The notes: generated by a model from the letters alone, not told the origin. 64,000 bases of DNA from Glycomyces lechevalierae (GCF_027622945.1 NZ_JAPZVQ010000013.1:77802-141801), one strand, 5' to 3'; shown: positions 33,448 through 42,584, numbered from the stretch's first letter. Numbers and translations are program-made.

Positions 33448-35988
33448 TCACCCGGAGTCCTTCTCTCCCTTGTGCTCCGCGATGAGTCCGAAGATCCACG
33501 CCGAGGACTCGACCGTGTCGCCGAGGAGCAGTCGGTTGGTTCGCGATCGCATCCGGCCCGCCATCTCGGTGAGCCCGATCCGCTCGTATATCTCCCCGGC
33601 CGCTCCGAAGTGGCTCAGCGCCGGGGAGAGCTCTCCCCTGGCCCGGGCCACCTCTCCCAGGCCGAGTCGGGCGTTCGCGCCGCCGAGCCGGTCGCCGATC
33701 TCCTCGAACGTCTCCAGGACCGCCTGGAAGCAGGTGTCTGCGTCAGCGAGTCGTCCCTTGGCCAGCGCCACCGCCCCGAGTCCCCATTGGGCGTACGCGG
33801 CTCGCCGCCGCTTGCCCAGCGACGCGAACAGTTCGAAGGCCGCGGAGAACCGCGTCTCGGCCGTCGCGTAGTCCTCGCGCAGCCGGGCCACCTCGCCGAG
33901 TCCGCGGTGCACCCCGGCGACCCCGCCCAGCATCCCGGTCGTCTCGAAGATCACTCCCGCCGCCTTGTAGTGCGTCTCTGCGGTGTCGAAATCACCCCGG
34001 AGGCGGGCGATGTGGGCGAGGCCCGAGACCGCGTCGGCGATGCCTCCCTGGTCGCCGAGGGCCTCGTACGTCGAGAGGGCCTCCGCGTAATGACGCTCGG
34101 CAGCGGCGTACTCTCCGCGCAGGCGCCCGATCTCGCCGAGCCCCCACTGGGCCGAGGCCTGGCCGGCCTGGTCGCCGATTTCACCGCAGACGTCCGCGGC
34201 GTGCAGCAGCGCGGTGGCGGCGATGTCGTACCGATCCAGCAGGATCGCCAGACCGCCCACCGCGCGCGCGAGACGGGCGCGGTCGCCGTCTCGGCCCGAC
34301 ACGGCGACGTCGCGCACGTTCTCGGCCTCCGCCTCGAACCAGTCCCGCCGTTCCTCGTTCGTCGACGCGACTCGGGTGCGGTAGTGCGCGACGAGCGCGG
34401 CGACGATCCGGTCGTGATCGGCCGGATCGGAGCCGGCGCCGACCGGGTCCGAGGCGGAGTCAGACCATCCGAGCCGGGCGAGGTGATCGCCGAATGCCCG
34501 GATCATGTCGTGAGCGACGTAACTGCGCAGCCCCATGTCGGAAGCCGAGGCGGCGGCCGCCGGGCGCTCGGCGAGACCTGCGCGGATGAGCATGTCCATC
34601 ACCGCGGCCGTGCGCCGGAGCGGGAGGCCGAGGACAGACGCGATGCTGTCGAGCGTGACAGCGGCCCCAGGATGCACGCCGAACGCGCGGAAGGCCCGCC
34701 GCTGCTGCTCATCGAGGTGGCGGTACGAGCCGCCCAATCGCACGAACAGGTCGGAGAACGAGTCCGGTTCCGTGCTTTCGCGTGGCTCAGGAAGGTCCTC
34801 GACGACCTCGGCCAGCGGCCAGCCGGCGGCGACCTTCCTGGCGTGCGAGGCGATGAGGACGGGGATGTACAGGTCGCGCTCCAGCAGCGCCGCGACGAGG
34901 GAGCGGTCGTGCCCGACCCCGGCGATCTGCTCGAACATGGCCTGCGCCTCCGGCGGTTCCAGCACGTGGAGCCGGATCGGACTGCTCGCCAGTTCCATCT
35001 CGATGCGGTTCCGGCTGGTGATGATCGTCGCGCACCCAGGGGCGCGCACCATCAGGTCGGTGACCTGCTCCGCGGCCCTGACGTTGTCCCACACCATGAG
35101 GAGCCGCCGGCCTGCGGTGACCGATCGCCACAGCGCCAGCCGCTCCGGCGCGGTCAGCTTGCCGATCTCCATGACCGAACGTCCGCTCACGGTCGGCAGC
35201 ATCGTCGCCAGTGCCTGGTCGGCGGTCTGCGGGAGCTTCGTCCCGTAGGAGTGGAAGTCGTAGAAGACCCGGCCCTCGAAGGAGTGGGCTCGATTCGCGA
35301 ACGCGATGGCGAGAGCGGTCTTGCCGACTCCGCCGAACCCACCGATCGACTGGACCTGTGCGATCCCGTCGGCGGACTCGACTGCCGCTCGGATCCGTTC
35401 GAGGTCCGCCTCCCTGCCGACGAACCCGGTGCCGCTCTGGTCGGGGTGCCAGTAGTCGCGCCACTCGAACCGGGCCTCTCCGGAAGCGATCTCGATGTCG
35501 CGGCGACCGGAGGCCGCGGCTTCGAGCTCGGGGAGCCGCTCGAGGTCGTTCTGGCGGAACGCCTGCCACAGCGGATTGAGCACCTGCATGCCCCGCGTGG
35601 CCTCATGCTCGACCTCGCGCAGGATAGACGTGCAGAACACGGCGACGACCGAGTGCTCCGTGTTCCCCACCACCGCCGGGAAACCAGTACCGGCGGCGTC
35701 GATCCACAATCGCACGGAGCCGACCAGATCCTCGATTGCCGTACCGTTCACCAAGGGCCAGTTGGCCTTTCGCTGGCCGAGCAGGGACTTGCGAACGGTG
35801 CGCCGGAGTCGCGCATCGTCCTCCCACAAGGTTGCGATCGCGGTCCGGGCGCCCCGGGAGACGGCGATGAGGAGCGCTCGTCGCACCTCTGCGGAGTCCC
35901 GGCGTCGACGTGCGGCGACGAAATCGGAGGCGCGTTGGGAGAGCTTGGAGGCGATCCACATGCTAATGCTCAAGGGGTCCATGGACAT
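33448..35988 (-). CDS. STAND ATPase with NB-ARC and TPR domains
   Basis: An 846-residue signal-transduction ATPase. Residues 1-170 form an uncharacterised helical domain (SKLSQRASDFVAARRRRDSA ...). The NB-ARC domain follows with Walker A GGFGGVGKTALA (about residue 235), Walker B RLLMVWDNV, and ATIITSRNR. A winged-helix part and then about six TPR units of roughly 40 residues run to 810 (for example SAQWGLGEIGRLRGEYAAAE). There is no BTAD domain, so it is not a SARP regulator. Such proteins act as innate-immunity sensors or as regulators. It lies in a genomic island, which favours a defence role, but this is inference. Confidence 0.85.
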   Translation of the reverse strand: MSMDPLSISMWIASKLSQRASDFVAARRRRDSAEVRRALLIAVSRGARTAIATLWEDDARLRRTVRKSLLGQRKANWPLVNGTAIEDLVGSVRLWIDAAGTGFPAVVGNTEHSVVAVFCTSILREVEHEATRGMQVLNPLWQAFRQNDLERLPELEAAASGRRDIEIASGEARFEWRDYWHPDQSGTGFVGREADLERIRAAVESADGIAQVQSIGGFGGVGKTALAIAFANRAHSFEGRVFYDFHSYGTKLPQTADQALATMLPTVSGRSVMEIGKLTAPERLALWRSVTAGRRLLMVWDNVRAAEQVTDLMVRAPGCATIITSRNRIEMELASSPIRLHVLEPPEAQAMFEQIAGVGHDRSLVAALLERDLYIPVLIASHARKVAAGWPLAEVVEDLPEPRESTEPDSFSDLFVRLGGSYRHLDEQQRRAFRAFGVHPGAAVTLDSIASVLGLPLRRTAAVMDMLIRAGLAERPAAAASASDMGLRSYVAHDMIRAFGDHLARLGWSDSASDPVGAGSDPADHDRIVAALVAHYRTRVASTNEERRDWFEAEAENVRDVAVSGRDGDRARLARAVGGLAILLDRYDIAATALLHAADVCGEIGDQAGQASAQWGLGEIGRLRGEYAAAERHYAEALSTYEALGDQGGIADAVSGLAHIARLRGDFDTAETHYKAAGVIFETTGMLGGVAGVHRGLGEVARLREDYATAETRFSAAFELFASLGKRRRAAYAQWGLGAVALAKGRLADADTCFQAVLETFEEIGDRLGGANARLGLGEVARARGELSPALSHFGAAGEIYERIGLTEMAGRMRSRTNRLLLGDTVESSAWIFGLIAEHKGEKDSG

Positions 35989-36069
35989 CGCCGTTCGCTC
36001 AAGGGGTGGGTTCCAATGCTACCGATCTGACGCCGTCGCCGCTTTCCGGCTTGCGCGCCCGACGACGCC

Positions 36070-36558
36070 CTAGTGCCCCGGGGGGCGACGCTCTGGAGGC
36101 AGCTCGGGCTCGAAATGCATGAGCCGTTGCGATGGGGTGAACCCCGCGCGCTGGTAGACGGCGACCGCTCGGGTCGTCGAGTGGACGGTCACGCGCTCCA
36201 ATCCGAGTTCGTCGGCGAGAAGTAGGAGTGCGTCCACGAGGCCGCTCCCGATGCCGCTGTTGCGTGCTTCCGGAACGATGTAGACGCTCTGGACGTCGCC
36301 GACGGAGCGGTCCAGTACGAGTGGAGTGGGTACGCGAGGGGTGATCGCGATCCAGGCCATGCCGATCAGCTCCCGCTCGCGGACCGCCACGACGCACCGG
36401 TGGGAGTGCGCCGCCGCCGCCCAGCGCGCGAACTCCTGTTCGAACGCGCCGCGATCGGTCCCGGCTTGGCCGTCTTCCTCAGTCAGCCATTGCCATCGGA
36501 GCCGGGCCACGTCGAGCCACTCGGCGTCCTGCGGCTGCCGGAACTTGACCTCGCTCAT
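36070..36558 (-). CDS. GNAT-family N-acetyltransferase
   Basis: A 162-residue GNAT enzyme that transfers an acetyl group from acetyl-CoA to an unknown amine. The CoA site is VQSVYIVPEARNSGIGSGLV (about residues 88-107), and VYQRAGFTPSQRL is the usual C-terminal motif. The ATG at 36558 begins just before the first conserved strand; the frame extending to 36750 is rejected. No clear ribosome site is seen. Confidence 0.85.
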   Translation of the reverse strand: MSEVKFRQPQDAEWLDVARLRWQWLTEEDGQAGTDRGAFEQEFARWAAAAHSHRCVVAVRERELIGMAWIAITPRVPTPLVLDRSVGDVQSVYIVPEARNSGIGSGLVDALLLLADELGLERVTVHSTTRAVAVYQRAGFTPSQRLMHFEPELPPERRPPGH

Positions 36559-36619
36559 ACATCGAGTATGCCCGCTCGGGGCTGCGCGGGCGCGAGCGCG
36601 GGTCCTGTGGCTCACTCGC

Positions 36620-37075
36620 ATGACGCATCGGGCCGCGCTCGCCCATGCCCGGTGCGCACTACCTGATGAAGTCCGGGACGGCGTGCTGGCCTGGGTCGGC
36701 GTGCCCCTGCTGGCCGGCGAGGTCGCCATTGCCGCTGCCGCCCTCGACAACAGCAGTGCCGCCGCATCTGAGTGCCGCTGTCCGCGAGCTCAACGAGGTC
36801 TTCTGGCCGCAGGACTGGGAGGAGAGTCCCTACCTCGCGCGGCTCGGTGCGCTGCGGGCGATCGAACCGGTTGCGGCCAGTTGGCGCAGTCGGGTCGACC
36901 TCGCCCCGATCCTGACACTCGCCGCGGCCGGTACCGAGCACTTCCAACCCGCACTTCACGCGGTCCTGCGCAGCGTCCTGGACAACGACCAGATCTTCAC
37001 CTTCCCGCCCACCGTGCTCGCTACCGCACTCGCGCAGGCATGCCTGTCGCTGTCGACCTCGACGTCTAAACTAGA
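36620..37075 (+). pseudogene. Frameshifted hypothetical gene
   Basis: Two frames together give a sensible protein: VRDGVLAWVGVPLLAGEVAI from about 36670, then after a one-base shift near 36760 SAAVRELNEVFWPQDWEESP, SRVDLAPILTLAAAGTEHFQ and FTFPPTVLATALAQACLS. No family is recognised. The region from 37076 to 37350 shows nothing convincing. Confidence 0.4.
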
Positions 37076-37350
37076 GGTTAACCTCTCCTCGCGCTCGGGT
37101 GCAGGACAGCTTCGCCTGCCTGCCCTCACTCTAAGGCGGCGAGTTCGCGGTCACCGGAAACCTGAACCGCTTACTCGGCCTCGTATCTGTGCCTCAAGGA
37201 AGACCGCTGCAACCTACTCGATCTGCTGCGAAGCCTTCTCCGTGCCGCTGCGGACCCTCGCCGGGCCCCGATGCCCGTCGGGGACGCCTGTTGCAACGAG
37301 CTTGCTTCCCCCATCCGGCCAGTGTCACACCCGTAGACCACACTCCACTG

Positions 37351-37494
37351 ATGACCACAAGCACCACGCCAGTGCAACCGGTCGGTACCAAGCCGGCCGG
37401 CGCTCAGAGCACCGCAGTCGTCCACTGGACCGAGCCATTCCATGCACCTGACATCACGATCGACGGCATTAGACACGACGCCAACGGGCGGTAG
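37351..37494 (+). CDS. Small hypothetical protein
   Basis: A 47-residue frame starting MTTSTTPVQPVGTKPAG and ending HAPDITIDGIRHDANGR. It stops 93 bases before the GIY-YIG gene. Composition is plausible, but there is no family and no strong ribosome site. Low confidence. Confidence 0.3.
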   Translation: MTTSTTPVQPVGTKPAGAQSTAVVHWTEPFHAPDITIDGIRHDANGR

Positions 37495-37587
37495 CCCTCC
37501 AACGGGGCAGATCACTGCGATCTCCCTCCACCGACACTCGGCCGGTACTCCCGATCGGACCCCGGCCCGCACGCCGAGGAGTTCACC

Positions 37588-38412
37588 ATGTCCGAGCCGC
37601 ACCGACCTACCGACGACGCGAGGCCGATCATCGACCTGCCACACGAGCAGGTGCCCCCCAGAGAGGCCAGGACGAAGCTGCAGACCTTGTACAGGTTCTT
37701 CGATGCGGACGGAACGCTGCTGTATGTCGGGATCACCGACAACCTGCCGCGCCGAATGCAGAACCATATCGACCAGAAGCCCTGGTGGGGACGGGTCACG
37801 AACATCTCCACCGAGTTTTTCCCAAACCGAGACGCTGTGCTCTCGGCCGAGCGAGATGCGATCCGAGCCGAGAAACCCCGCTACAACAGAGCAGGCATGC
37901 AGCGAGCTGGCGAATCGCTCGCTGTCCTTAATCAAGCTGTCCGCGCCTACGAGACCGCACACAACATCCTAGTCCGCGCCATCGTGGACGCCCACCTTCA
38001 CGGAAACGTCAGCGCCAACAACATCGCTAGGGCACTTGCAGGTCGCACTGCCGGGCCCGGCTGGAACCGCAACCGCGTGCTCGCCATCCTCGCCGCAGCT
38101 CGCACCCACACAGCCGCATCACGCGTTCTCGCTGATATCGACCCCGACTCCAACGTCTCCGTCACCGTTGAAAACGACACCGTCGTCAAGCTCTACATCG
38201 ACCCCGACAAACCGCCGAGCTCAGGGCATGCCAGGGCGATCGTGACCGCCTTCGCCGCCGCCAGCCTCACCCTCGCCGTCGATGACCCGACCGCCACTCT
38301 CACCACCCCAGGCCCGCACGACCAGGGGTTGCCGATCGTCCGCACCAAGCGCCCCAAGCCCATCCAACGTGACGCGCACACGAACGGAGACCTGGGCATG
38401 ACCGCCCCGTGA
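37588..38412 (+). CDS. GIY-YIG nuclease-family protein
   Basis: A 274-residue protein whose residues 30-105 form a GIY-YIG domain: LYRFFDADGTLLYVGITDNL supplies the two-motif core, with Arg in PRRMQNH and Glu in LSAERDAI. GIY-YIG domains cut DNA or act in repair, restriction and mobile elements. The C-terminal 170 residues contain a helical region with NILVRAIVDAHLHGNVSANN, which looks like an HTH. GAGGAG precedes the ATG. A role in mobility or defence is possible. Confidence 0.8.
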   Translation: MSEPHRPTDDARPIIDLPHEQVPPREARTKLQTLYRFFDADGTLLYVGITDNLPRRMQNHIDQKPWWGRVTNISTEFFPNRDAVLSAERDAIRAEKPRYNRAGMQRAGESLAVLNQAVRAYETAHNILVRAIVDAHLHGNVSANNIARALAGRTAGPGWNRNRVLAILAAARTHTAASRVLADIDPDSNVSVTVENDTVVKLYIDPDKPPSSGHARAIVTAFAAASLTLAVDDPTATLTTPGPHDQGLPIVRTKRPKPIQRDAHTNGDLGMTAP

Positions 38413-38498
38413 TCAGCGATACCAGCACTGAGCAGGAATTTGAGATGCCTTCCGCGACCATCCCGCCCGTACCGGCTCACGCCAGCTCCGACACCCAC

Positions 38499-38538
38499 AT
38501 CACCTGCTACAGGCGACTCGCCAACTGAGACACGCTCT
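38499..38538 (+). mobile_element. Right end of a lost IS5-family element
   Basis: The frame ITCYRRLAN plus stop and the terminal GCCAACTGAGACACGCTCT (38520-38538) match the end of the IS5-type element at 41561-41600. Only this tip remains; the rest of the copy is gone. Confidence 0.6.
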
Positions 38539-38577
38539 TAGAGTGTGTCTCAGTTGGCGGCCGCTCGTCTGTTGAAG

Positions 38578-39192
38578 TTATTCGTGGAGGCCGGCTTGCC
38601 GGAAGAGGCGTGTGAGGTATTCGCGGGCTTCAGCGGGTCGGATCGGGTTTTCGGCGAGAAGTACGAACTGGATGATCGCGCCGTTCATCATGTCGATCAG
38701 CATGTCGAGGTCGGAGTCGGGGTCCAGAATGCCGGTGTCGCGGGCTCGTCGTAGGGTCGCGAGCGCTCGTTCGCGGCGGGGTTTGACGTGGTGCTCTCGG
38801 TAGGCGTCGAGCAGCTTCGGGTGGTCGGGGCCGGCGCTGAGCAGGCGGGCGGTGAGGACGCGGAGCCTCGGCTGCACCAGTGCTTCACTCCATTGGGGAA
38901 GTAGCTGGTCGATGATCGCGTGCAGGTCCTCGGCAGGCCGGTCGGTTTCATCGGCGGCGGGGATTTCCTCGCGTACCGCTTCGATCGCGTCGGCCAAGAG
39001 GTCTTCCTTGGCGGACCAGCGGCGGTAGACGGTCACTTTGGCGACGTTTGCGCGCTTGGCGATCCGGTCGATGCTCGCGCCCGCGACGCCCTGTTCGACC
39101 AGGATTTCCATTGCCGCCCGCAGGATCGCCGCGTCGGCTTCGGGGTCGCGGGGCCTGCCCGGGCCAGGGGGCTGTTCGCGTTTGCTGCTCAT
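38578..39192 (-). CDS. TetR-family repressor of the monooxygenase
   Basis: A 204-residue TetR regulator: HTH at about residues 40-65 (DRIAKRANVAKVTVYRRWSA), ligand-binding domain with QLLPQWSEALVQPRLRVLTA. Its ATG overlaps the stop of the monooxygenase as ATGA, so both are made from one transcript. The strong palindrome before the monooxygenase gene is the likely operator, giving autoregulation. Confidence 0.9.
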   Translation of the reverse strand: MSSKREQPPGPGRPRDPEADAAILRAAMEILVEQGVAGASIDRIAKRANVAKVTVYRRWSAKEDLLADAIEAVREEIPAADETDRPAEDLHAIIDQLLPQWSEALVQPRLRVLTARLLSAGPDHPKLLDAYREHHVKPRRERALATLRRARDTGILDPDSDLDMLIDMMNGAIIQFVLLAENPIRPAEAREYLTRLFRQAGLHE

Positions 39193-40679
39193 GCCGTCTC
39201 CATGGTCCCGAGTTTGCCGGTGAGCCAGTCTCGCAGCTCGTCCGGTTCACGGCCGCGCCAGGCGAGGTGGCCGTCAGGTCGGACCAGTATCGGGGGGTCG
39301 GCCGCCTTCGGATTATGCAGCATCGCGACGGTGCCCAGATGTCGTCGGGCCAGTTCGGCCAGCTCAGGGTGCTCTCGGTCGGCGACGAGCGCCCAACCCG
39401 AGCGGAGCGCGTCGTACAAGCTGGTCTGCGTGCCTTCGGGATCTGAGCAGGCGAGGTCGGGGACGCGGTCGCCCGGGCGGGGTGCCGGTCCGCGGCCGCC
39501 GAGTGGCCCTTTTCGATAGGTCACCCAGAGTTGGGATGCGGTCCGCGTTGCTTGCCGTTGGACCGCGGGCAGGTTGAGCAGCGGGAGCATCAGCCTGTCG
39601 CGGACGAGCCGGGTCAGTGGTGTTCCTCCGGCCAGGATGCGGGTGTTCGCGGTGGTGTTGCGCAAGACCTCCTCGGCGAGAGGCCGCCGTTCTGCGGTGT
39701 AGGTGTCGAGCAGGGAGGCCTTGGCCCGGCCTTGGATCACGAGGGTGAGTTTCCAGGCGAGGTTCTCGGCGTCGCCGATGCCGGTGTTCATGCCCTGGCC
39801 GCCGATCGGGCTGTGGACGTGGGCGGCGTCGCCAGCGAGGAGGATGCGTTCTCGCCGGTAGAATTCGGCGAGCCGTCTCTGGATCCGGAACACCGACGTC
39901 CACACCGCCTTGAGGATCGCGATGTCGTCGACGCCGGCCCGATCGAGGAGGACTGCGCGGATCTGGTCGATGATCTGGTCGGGGCTGAGGTGCTCGCCGG
40001 TGTCGGGGACGTCCGCCATCACCCGCCAGAGGTTTCCCTCTCCGCTACCGCGCATGGGGATGGCCAGGACCATGCCGTCGGCGTGGAACCAGCCCGCCGA
40101 GCCTTCCCGTGACCGGTTCCAGTCGGCGAACACGTCGGCCAGCAGGAACCGCTCAACCACGGGCACCCCTGGGAAGGCGATGTCGGCGAGTTCGCGGACG
40201 GCGCTTCGGGAGCCGTCGCAGCCGATGAGCCAGCCGATGCGGAGGGCGTCCCCATCGGCGAATTCGACCGTGACGCCGCGCGGGTCCTGGGCGGCGCCAA
40301 TCACTTCGCGTCCGTACTCGACTTTGCAATCCAAGGTTTCCAGGCGCTGCCGCAGCCGCGTCTCGATCTCGTCCTGCGACACGAACAGCGCCTGCACCGA
40401 TTCGCGCGGATCGGGGGCGAATCGCATCGTCGCCAGCTCGCGGCTGCGGGCGTACATCGTCATCCCCACCGGGCTCAATGCACGCTCCGGCAGATCACCG
40501 AGCGCGCCAATCCGGGTGAGCACCTCGACGCCACGGGCATGGAGGATGTTCGTCCGCGAGGTCCGCGCCGGACCCTCGCCGCGGTCGACCACCCGCACCT
40601 TGACGCCTTGCGCCGCAAGCGCACACCCCAACACCAGGCCGGACGGGCCGGCTCCGGCTACGAGCACTTCAGCATCCAT
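39189..40679 (-). CDS. FAD-dependent aromatic-ring monooxygenase
   Basis: A 496-residue group A flavoprotein monooxygenase that hydroxylates aromatic compounds with NAD(P)H and O2. The FAD motifs are VAGAGPSGLVLGCA (residues 8-21), WLIGCDGSRS, and RILLAGDAAHVHSPIGGQG (about 285). The C-terminal thioredoxin-like domain is present. The family includes enzymes that inactivate rifampicin and tetracyclines as well as catabolic ones, so antibiotic inactivation is possible but not shown. ATG 40679 has AGGAG 5 bases upstream; the GTG at 40682 is too close. Confidence 0.88.
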   Translation of the reverse strand: MDAEVLVAGAGPSGLVLGCALAAQGVKVRVVDRGEGPARTSRTNILHARGVEVLTRIGALGDLPERALSPVGMTMYARSRELATMRFAPDPRESVQALFVSQDEIETRLRQRLETLDCKVEYGREVIGAAQDPRGVTVEFADGDALRIGWLIGCDGSRSAVRELADIAFPGVPVVERFLLADVFADWNRSREGSAGWFHADGMVLAIPMRGSGEGNLWRVMADVPDTGEHLSPDQIIDQIRAVLLDRAGVDDIAILKAVWTSVFRIQRRLAEFYRRERILLAGDAAHVHSPIGGQGMNTGIGDAENLAWKLTLVIQGRAKASLLDTYTAERRPLAEEVLRNTTANTRILAGGTPLTRLVRDRLMLPLLNLPAVQRQATRTASQLWVTYRKGPLGGRGPAPRPGDRVPDLACSDPEGTQTSLYDALRSGWALVADREHPELAELARRHLGTVAMLHNPKAADPPILVRPDGHLAWRGREPDELRDWLTGKLGTMETA

Positions 40680-40690
40680 CACATCTCCTA

Positions 40691-40722
40691 ATTAGTAAAC
40701 GCCACCGACGACGTTTACTAAT
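40691..40722. promoter_or_regulatory. Palindromic operator of the monooxygenase operon
   Basis: ATTAGTAAACG (40691-40701) and CGTTTACTAAT (40712-40722) are perfect 11-base inverted arms with a 10-base spacer, 12 bases before the monooxygenase start. The AT-rich arms stand out in this GC-rich DNA. Most likely the binding site of the co-transcribed TetR protein. Confidence 0.75.
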
Positions 40723-40785
40723 ATCACACTGCCCTACTCGGCGCGTGTCGCGCCTGGCGCCCAAAGGGTCTGGTACAGATCCGGT

Positions 40786-41590
40786 GTGGACGATTTCACC
40801 AGACGCCTTGTGCCCGATGGGCTGTGGAAGATCACCGAACCGCTGATCCCAACGACACCGAAGCGCGCGCAGGGCGGCGGCATCCAACGGGTCGATGACC
40901 GTCAGGTCTTCGCCGCGATCGTGTTCGTGCTGACTACCGGGTGCGCGTGGCGGCATCTGCCGCCGACCTTCGGCGTCTCGCACCAGACCGCACACCGGCG
41001 CTTCACCGAGTGGTCCGAGGCCGCGCTGTGGGCCAAGCCGCATCGGGCGGTGCTCGACCGGCTTGGCGCGCAAGGCGAGGTCGACTGGTCCCGCGCGATC
41101 GTGGACGCCGCGAGTTTGCGGGCCAAAAGGGGGGATCGCTGACCGGGCCAAACCCGGTCGATCGCGGCAAGCCGGGCTCGAAGATCCATGTCCTGACCGA
41201 CCGGAACGGCCTCCCGCTCGTCCTCGGTGTCTCGGGTGCGAACCTGCATGACTCCCAGGCGTTCGAGCCGCTGATCCAGGGCATCCCGAAGGTTCGATCC
41301 CGGCGCGGGCCCCGGCGGCGCAAGCCGCGAAGGTCCACGCGGACAAGGCCTATGACATCCCCGCCAACCACCGCCTGCTTCGTGAGCGGCATATCGGCGA
41401 CCGGATCGCCCGCATCGGCATCGAGTCCTCGAAACGGCTTGGCCGACACCGCTGGGCAGTGGAGCGGACCATCGCCTGGCTCGGCGGCTACCGCCGCCTG
41501 ACCTTGCGATACGAGCGCCACAGCCACCTTTTCGCCGCATTCCTCGCCCTCGCAGCGGCCATCACCTGCTACAAGAAACTCGCCAACTGA
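40786..41590 (+). pseudogene. IS5-family transposase, two frameshifts
   Basis: Frame 1 runs from a GTG (VDDFTRRLVPDGLWKITEPL) through GCAWRHLPPTFGVSHQTAHR to a stop at 41142. A -1 shift at AAAAGGGGGG (41127-41136) restores SLTGPNPVDRGKPGSKIHVL. A second -1 step near 41330 restores KVHADKAYDIPANHRLLRER, GIESSKRLGRHRWAVERTIA and AITCYKKLAN. The first site could be programmed frameshifting as in other IS5 elements; the second looks like a real deletion. Confidence 0.8.
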
Positions 41591-41693
41591 GACAAGCTCT
41601 TAGTGCAGTGGCCACCGAATCCCTTACTCTATTCATTTCACAAGTAATTCTGAGCATCGCCGGCCTGGTAATAGTTCGATTGGGGCAGACTCA

Positions 41694-42254
41694 ATGAACA
41701 TCGAAGCGATCGCCACTTTCATTCCCCCAATTCTTGCAACCATAGCCACAGTACTCACGCTTTTCACCCTCCAGGCGGCCCGGCGACAGGCACGTCTGAC
41801 AAGGGAATCGAAGCTGAGAGAGGCTGAAGCCAAGAAAGAGCTGATCGAGAGCAGGATTCAAAGTACCTTCTTGGCATACCTGGATTCCCTTGGCGCAGCT
41901 CGAGATGTCCTCTTGATGATTGCAAGACTTCCAGAAGAGCAACAATCAGATAAGCTCCGTTCAGCAGCTCTGTATCTTGTAGACAAATCGAGCGATATAT
42001 TGGCGGAGTTTGAAGATTTGGCGCCTGCTCAACTTGAGCAGTCAATCAATCTCCGATTGCAAATGCTTGACGAGATTCGAGACTGGGTCGCGCAGAGGCG
42101 AACAGTCAATGACCCTGGCTGGCAAACTGTTCAAGGCAAGCTTGATATCTTGCAAAGCCGAGAATTGTTGAACACCTCGATATTTGATGCGCCCAACGAA
42201 GGTGACGAGCAAGAATTCCTTGACCGGAGCGACACTAACCGTAAGCAATCATAG
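41694..42254 (+). CDS. Low-GC membrane-anchored coiled-coil protein
   Basis: A 186-residue protein with one N-terminal membrane helix (TFIPPILATIATVLTLFTL, residues 8-26) followed by a long charged helical region (RRQARLTRESKLREAEAKKE). No family recognised. Codon use is clearly different from the neighbours, with many AT-rich codons (aag, gat, att, caa), which marks recent transfer from a lower-GC source. It begins 94 bases after the IS end. Confidence 0.65.
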   Translation: MNIEAIATFIPPILATIATVLTLFTLQAARRQARLTRESKLREAEAKKELIESRIQSTFLAYLDSLGAARDVLLMIARLPEEQQSDKLRSAALYLVDKSSDILAEFEDLAPAQLEQSINLRLQMLDEIRDWVAQRRTVNDPGWQTVQGKLDILQSRELLNTSIFDAPNEGDEQEFLDRSDTNRKQS

Positions 42255-42419
42255 TTCCGCGTCCAGGATCTGCCCTGTCGAAACAGAGACCCAGGCTCGT
42301 TCACGTGGCGGACCTCAGCACCTACCCGTCGCGCTGCCAGCTCCCCTGGGGGTCCTCCCCCTTGGGGATTTTGAGAGAGATCCGGGCACGGCCGCGGTGC
42401 AAGAGCTTCGGGCTTTGGC

Positions 42420-42584
42420 ATGCTGCCGACCCAACCTGTGGCAAACCCGCAGTTCCCCCCGTACGAGCAGACCTTCGCCGCCCCGAGCATCGTGATGCTC
42501 TGGGAAGGGGCAGACGGCGTCACCGGCTCTGAGCCCCTCGGGTTCATCACCGAATTCGAGCTGACCATCACTCACTCCGGTTAG
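42420..42584 (+). CDS. Small protein, unknown
   Basis: A 54-residue frame: MLPTQPVANPQFPPYEQTFA, then SIVMLWEGADGVTG and FITEFELTITHSG. The alternating polar and hydrophobic end suggests a beta strand. No ribosome site and no family; it may be the end of a lost larger gene. Confidence 0.3.
   Translation: MLPTQPVANPQFPPYEQTFAAPSIVMLWEGADGVTGSEPLGFITEFELTITHSG

Larger units (their letters stand above)
38540..41600. mobile_element. IS-end-bounded cassette with monooxygenase and TetR
   Basis: AGAGTGTGTCTCAGTTGGC at 38540-38558 and GCCAACTGAGACAAGCTCT at 41582-41600 are 19-base inverted ends with two mismatches. Between them lie a TetR gene, a monooxygenase gene and a damaged IS5-family transposase gene. 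The transposase has no left end of its own directly upstream, so the two cargo genes sit inside the same pair of ends. TAG follows the right end, and CTCTTAG occurs at both borders. Confidence 0.6.

Noticed and set aside
38540-38558. Hairpin at 38520-38558 as a terminator
   Set aside because: The symmetry is explained better by a right IS end meeting a left IS end than by a terminator.
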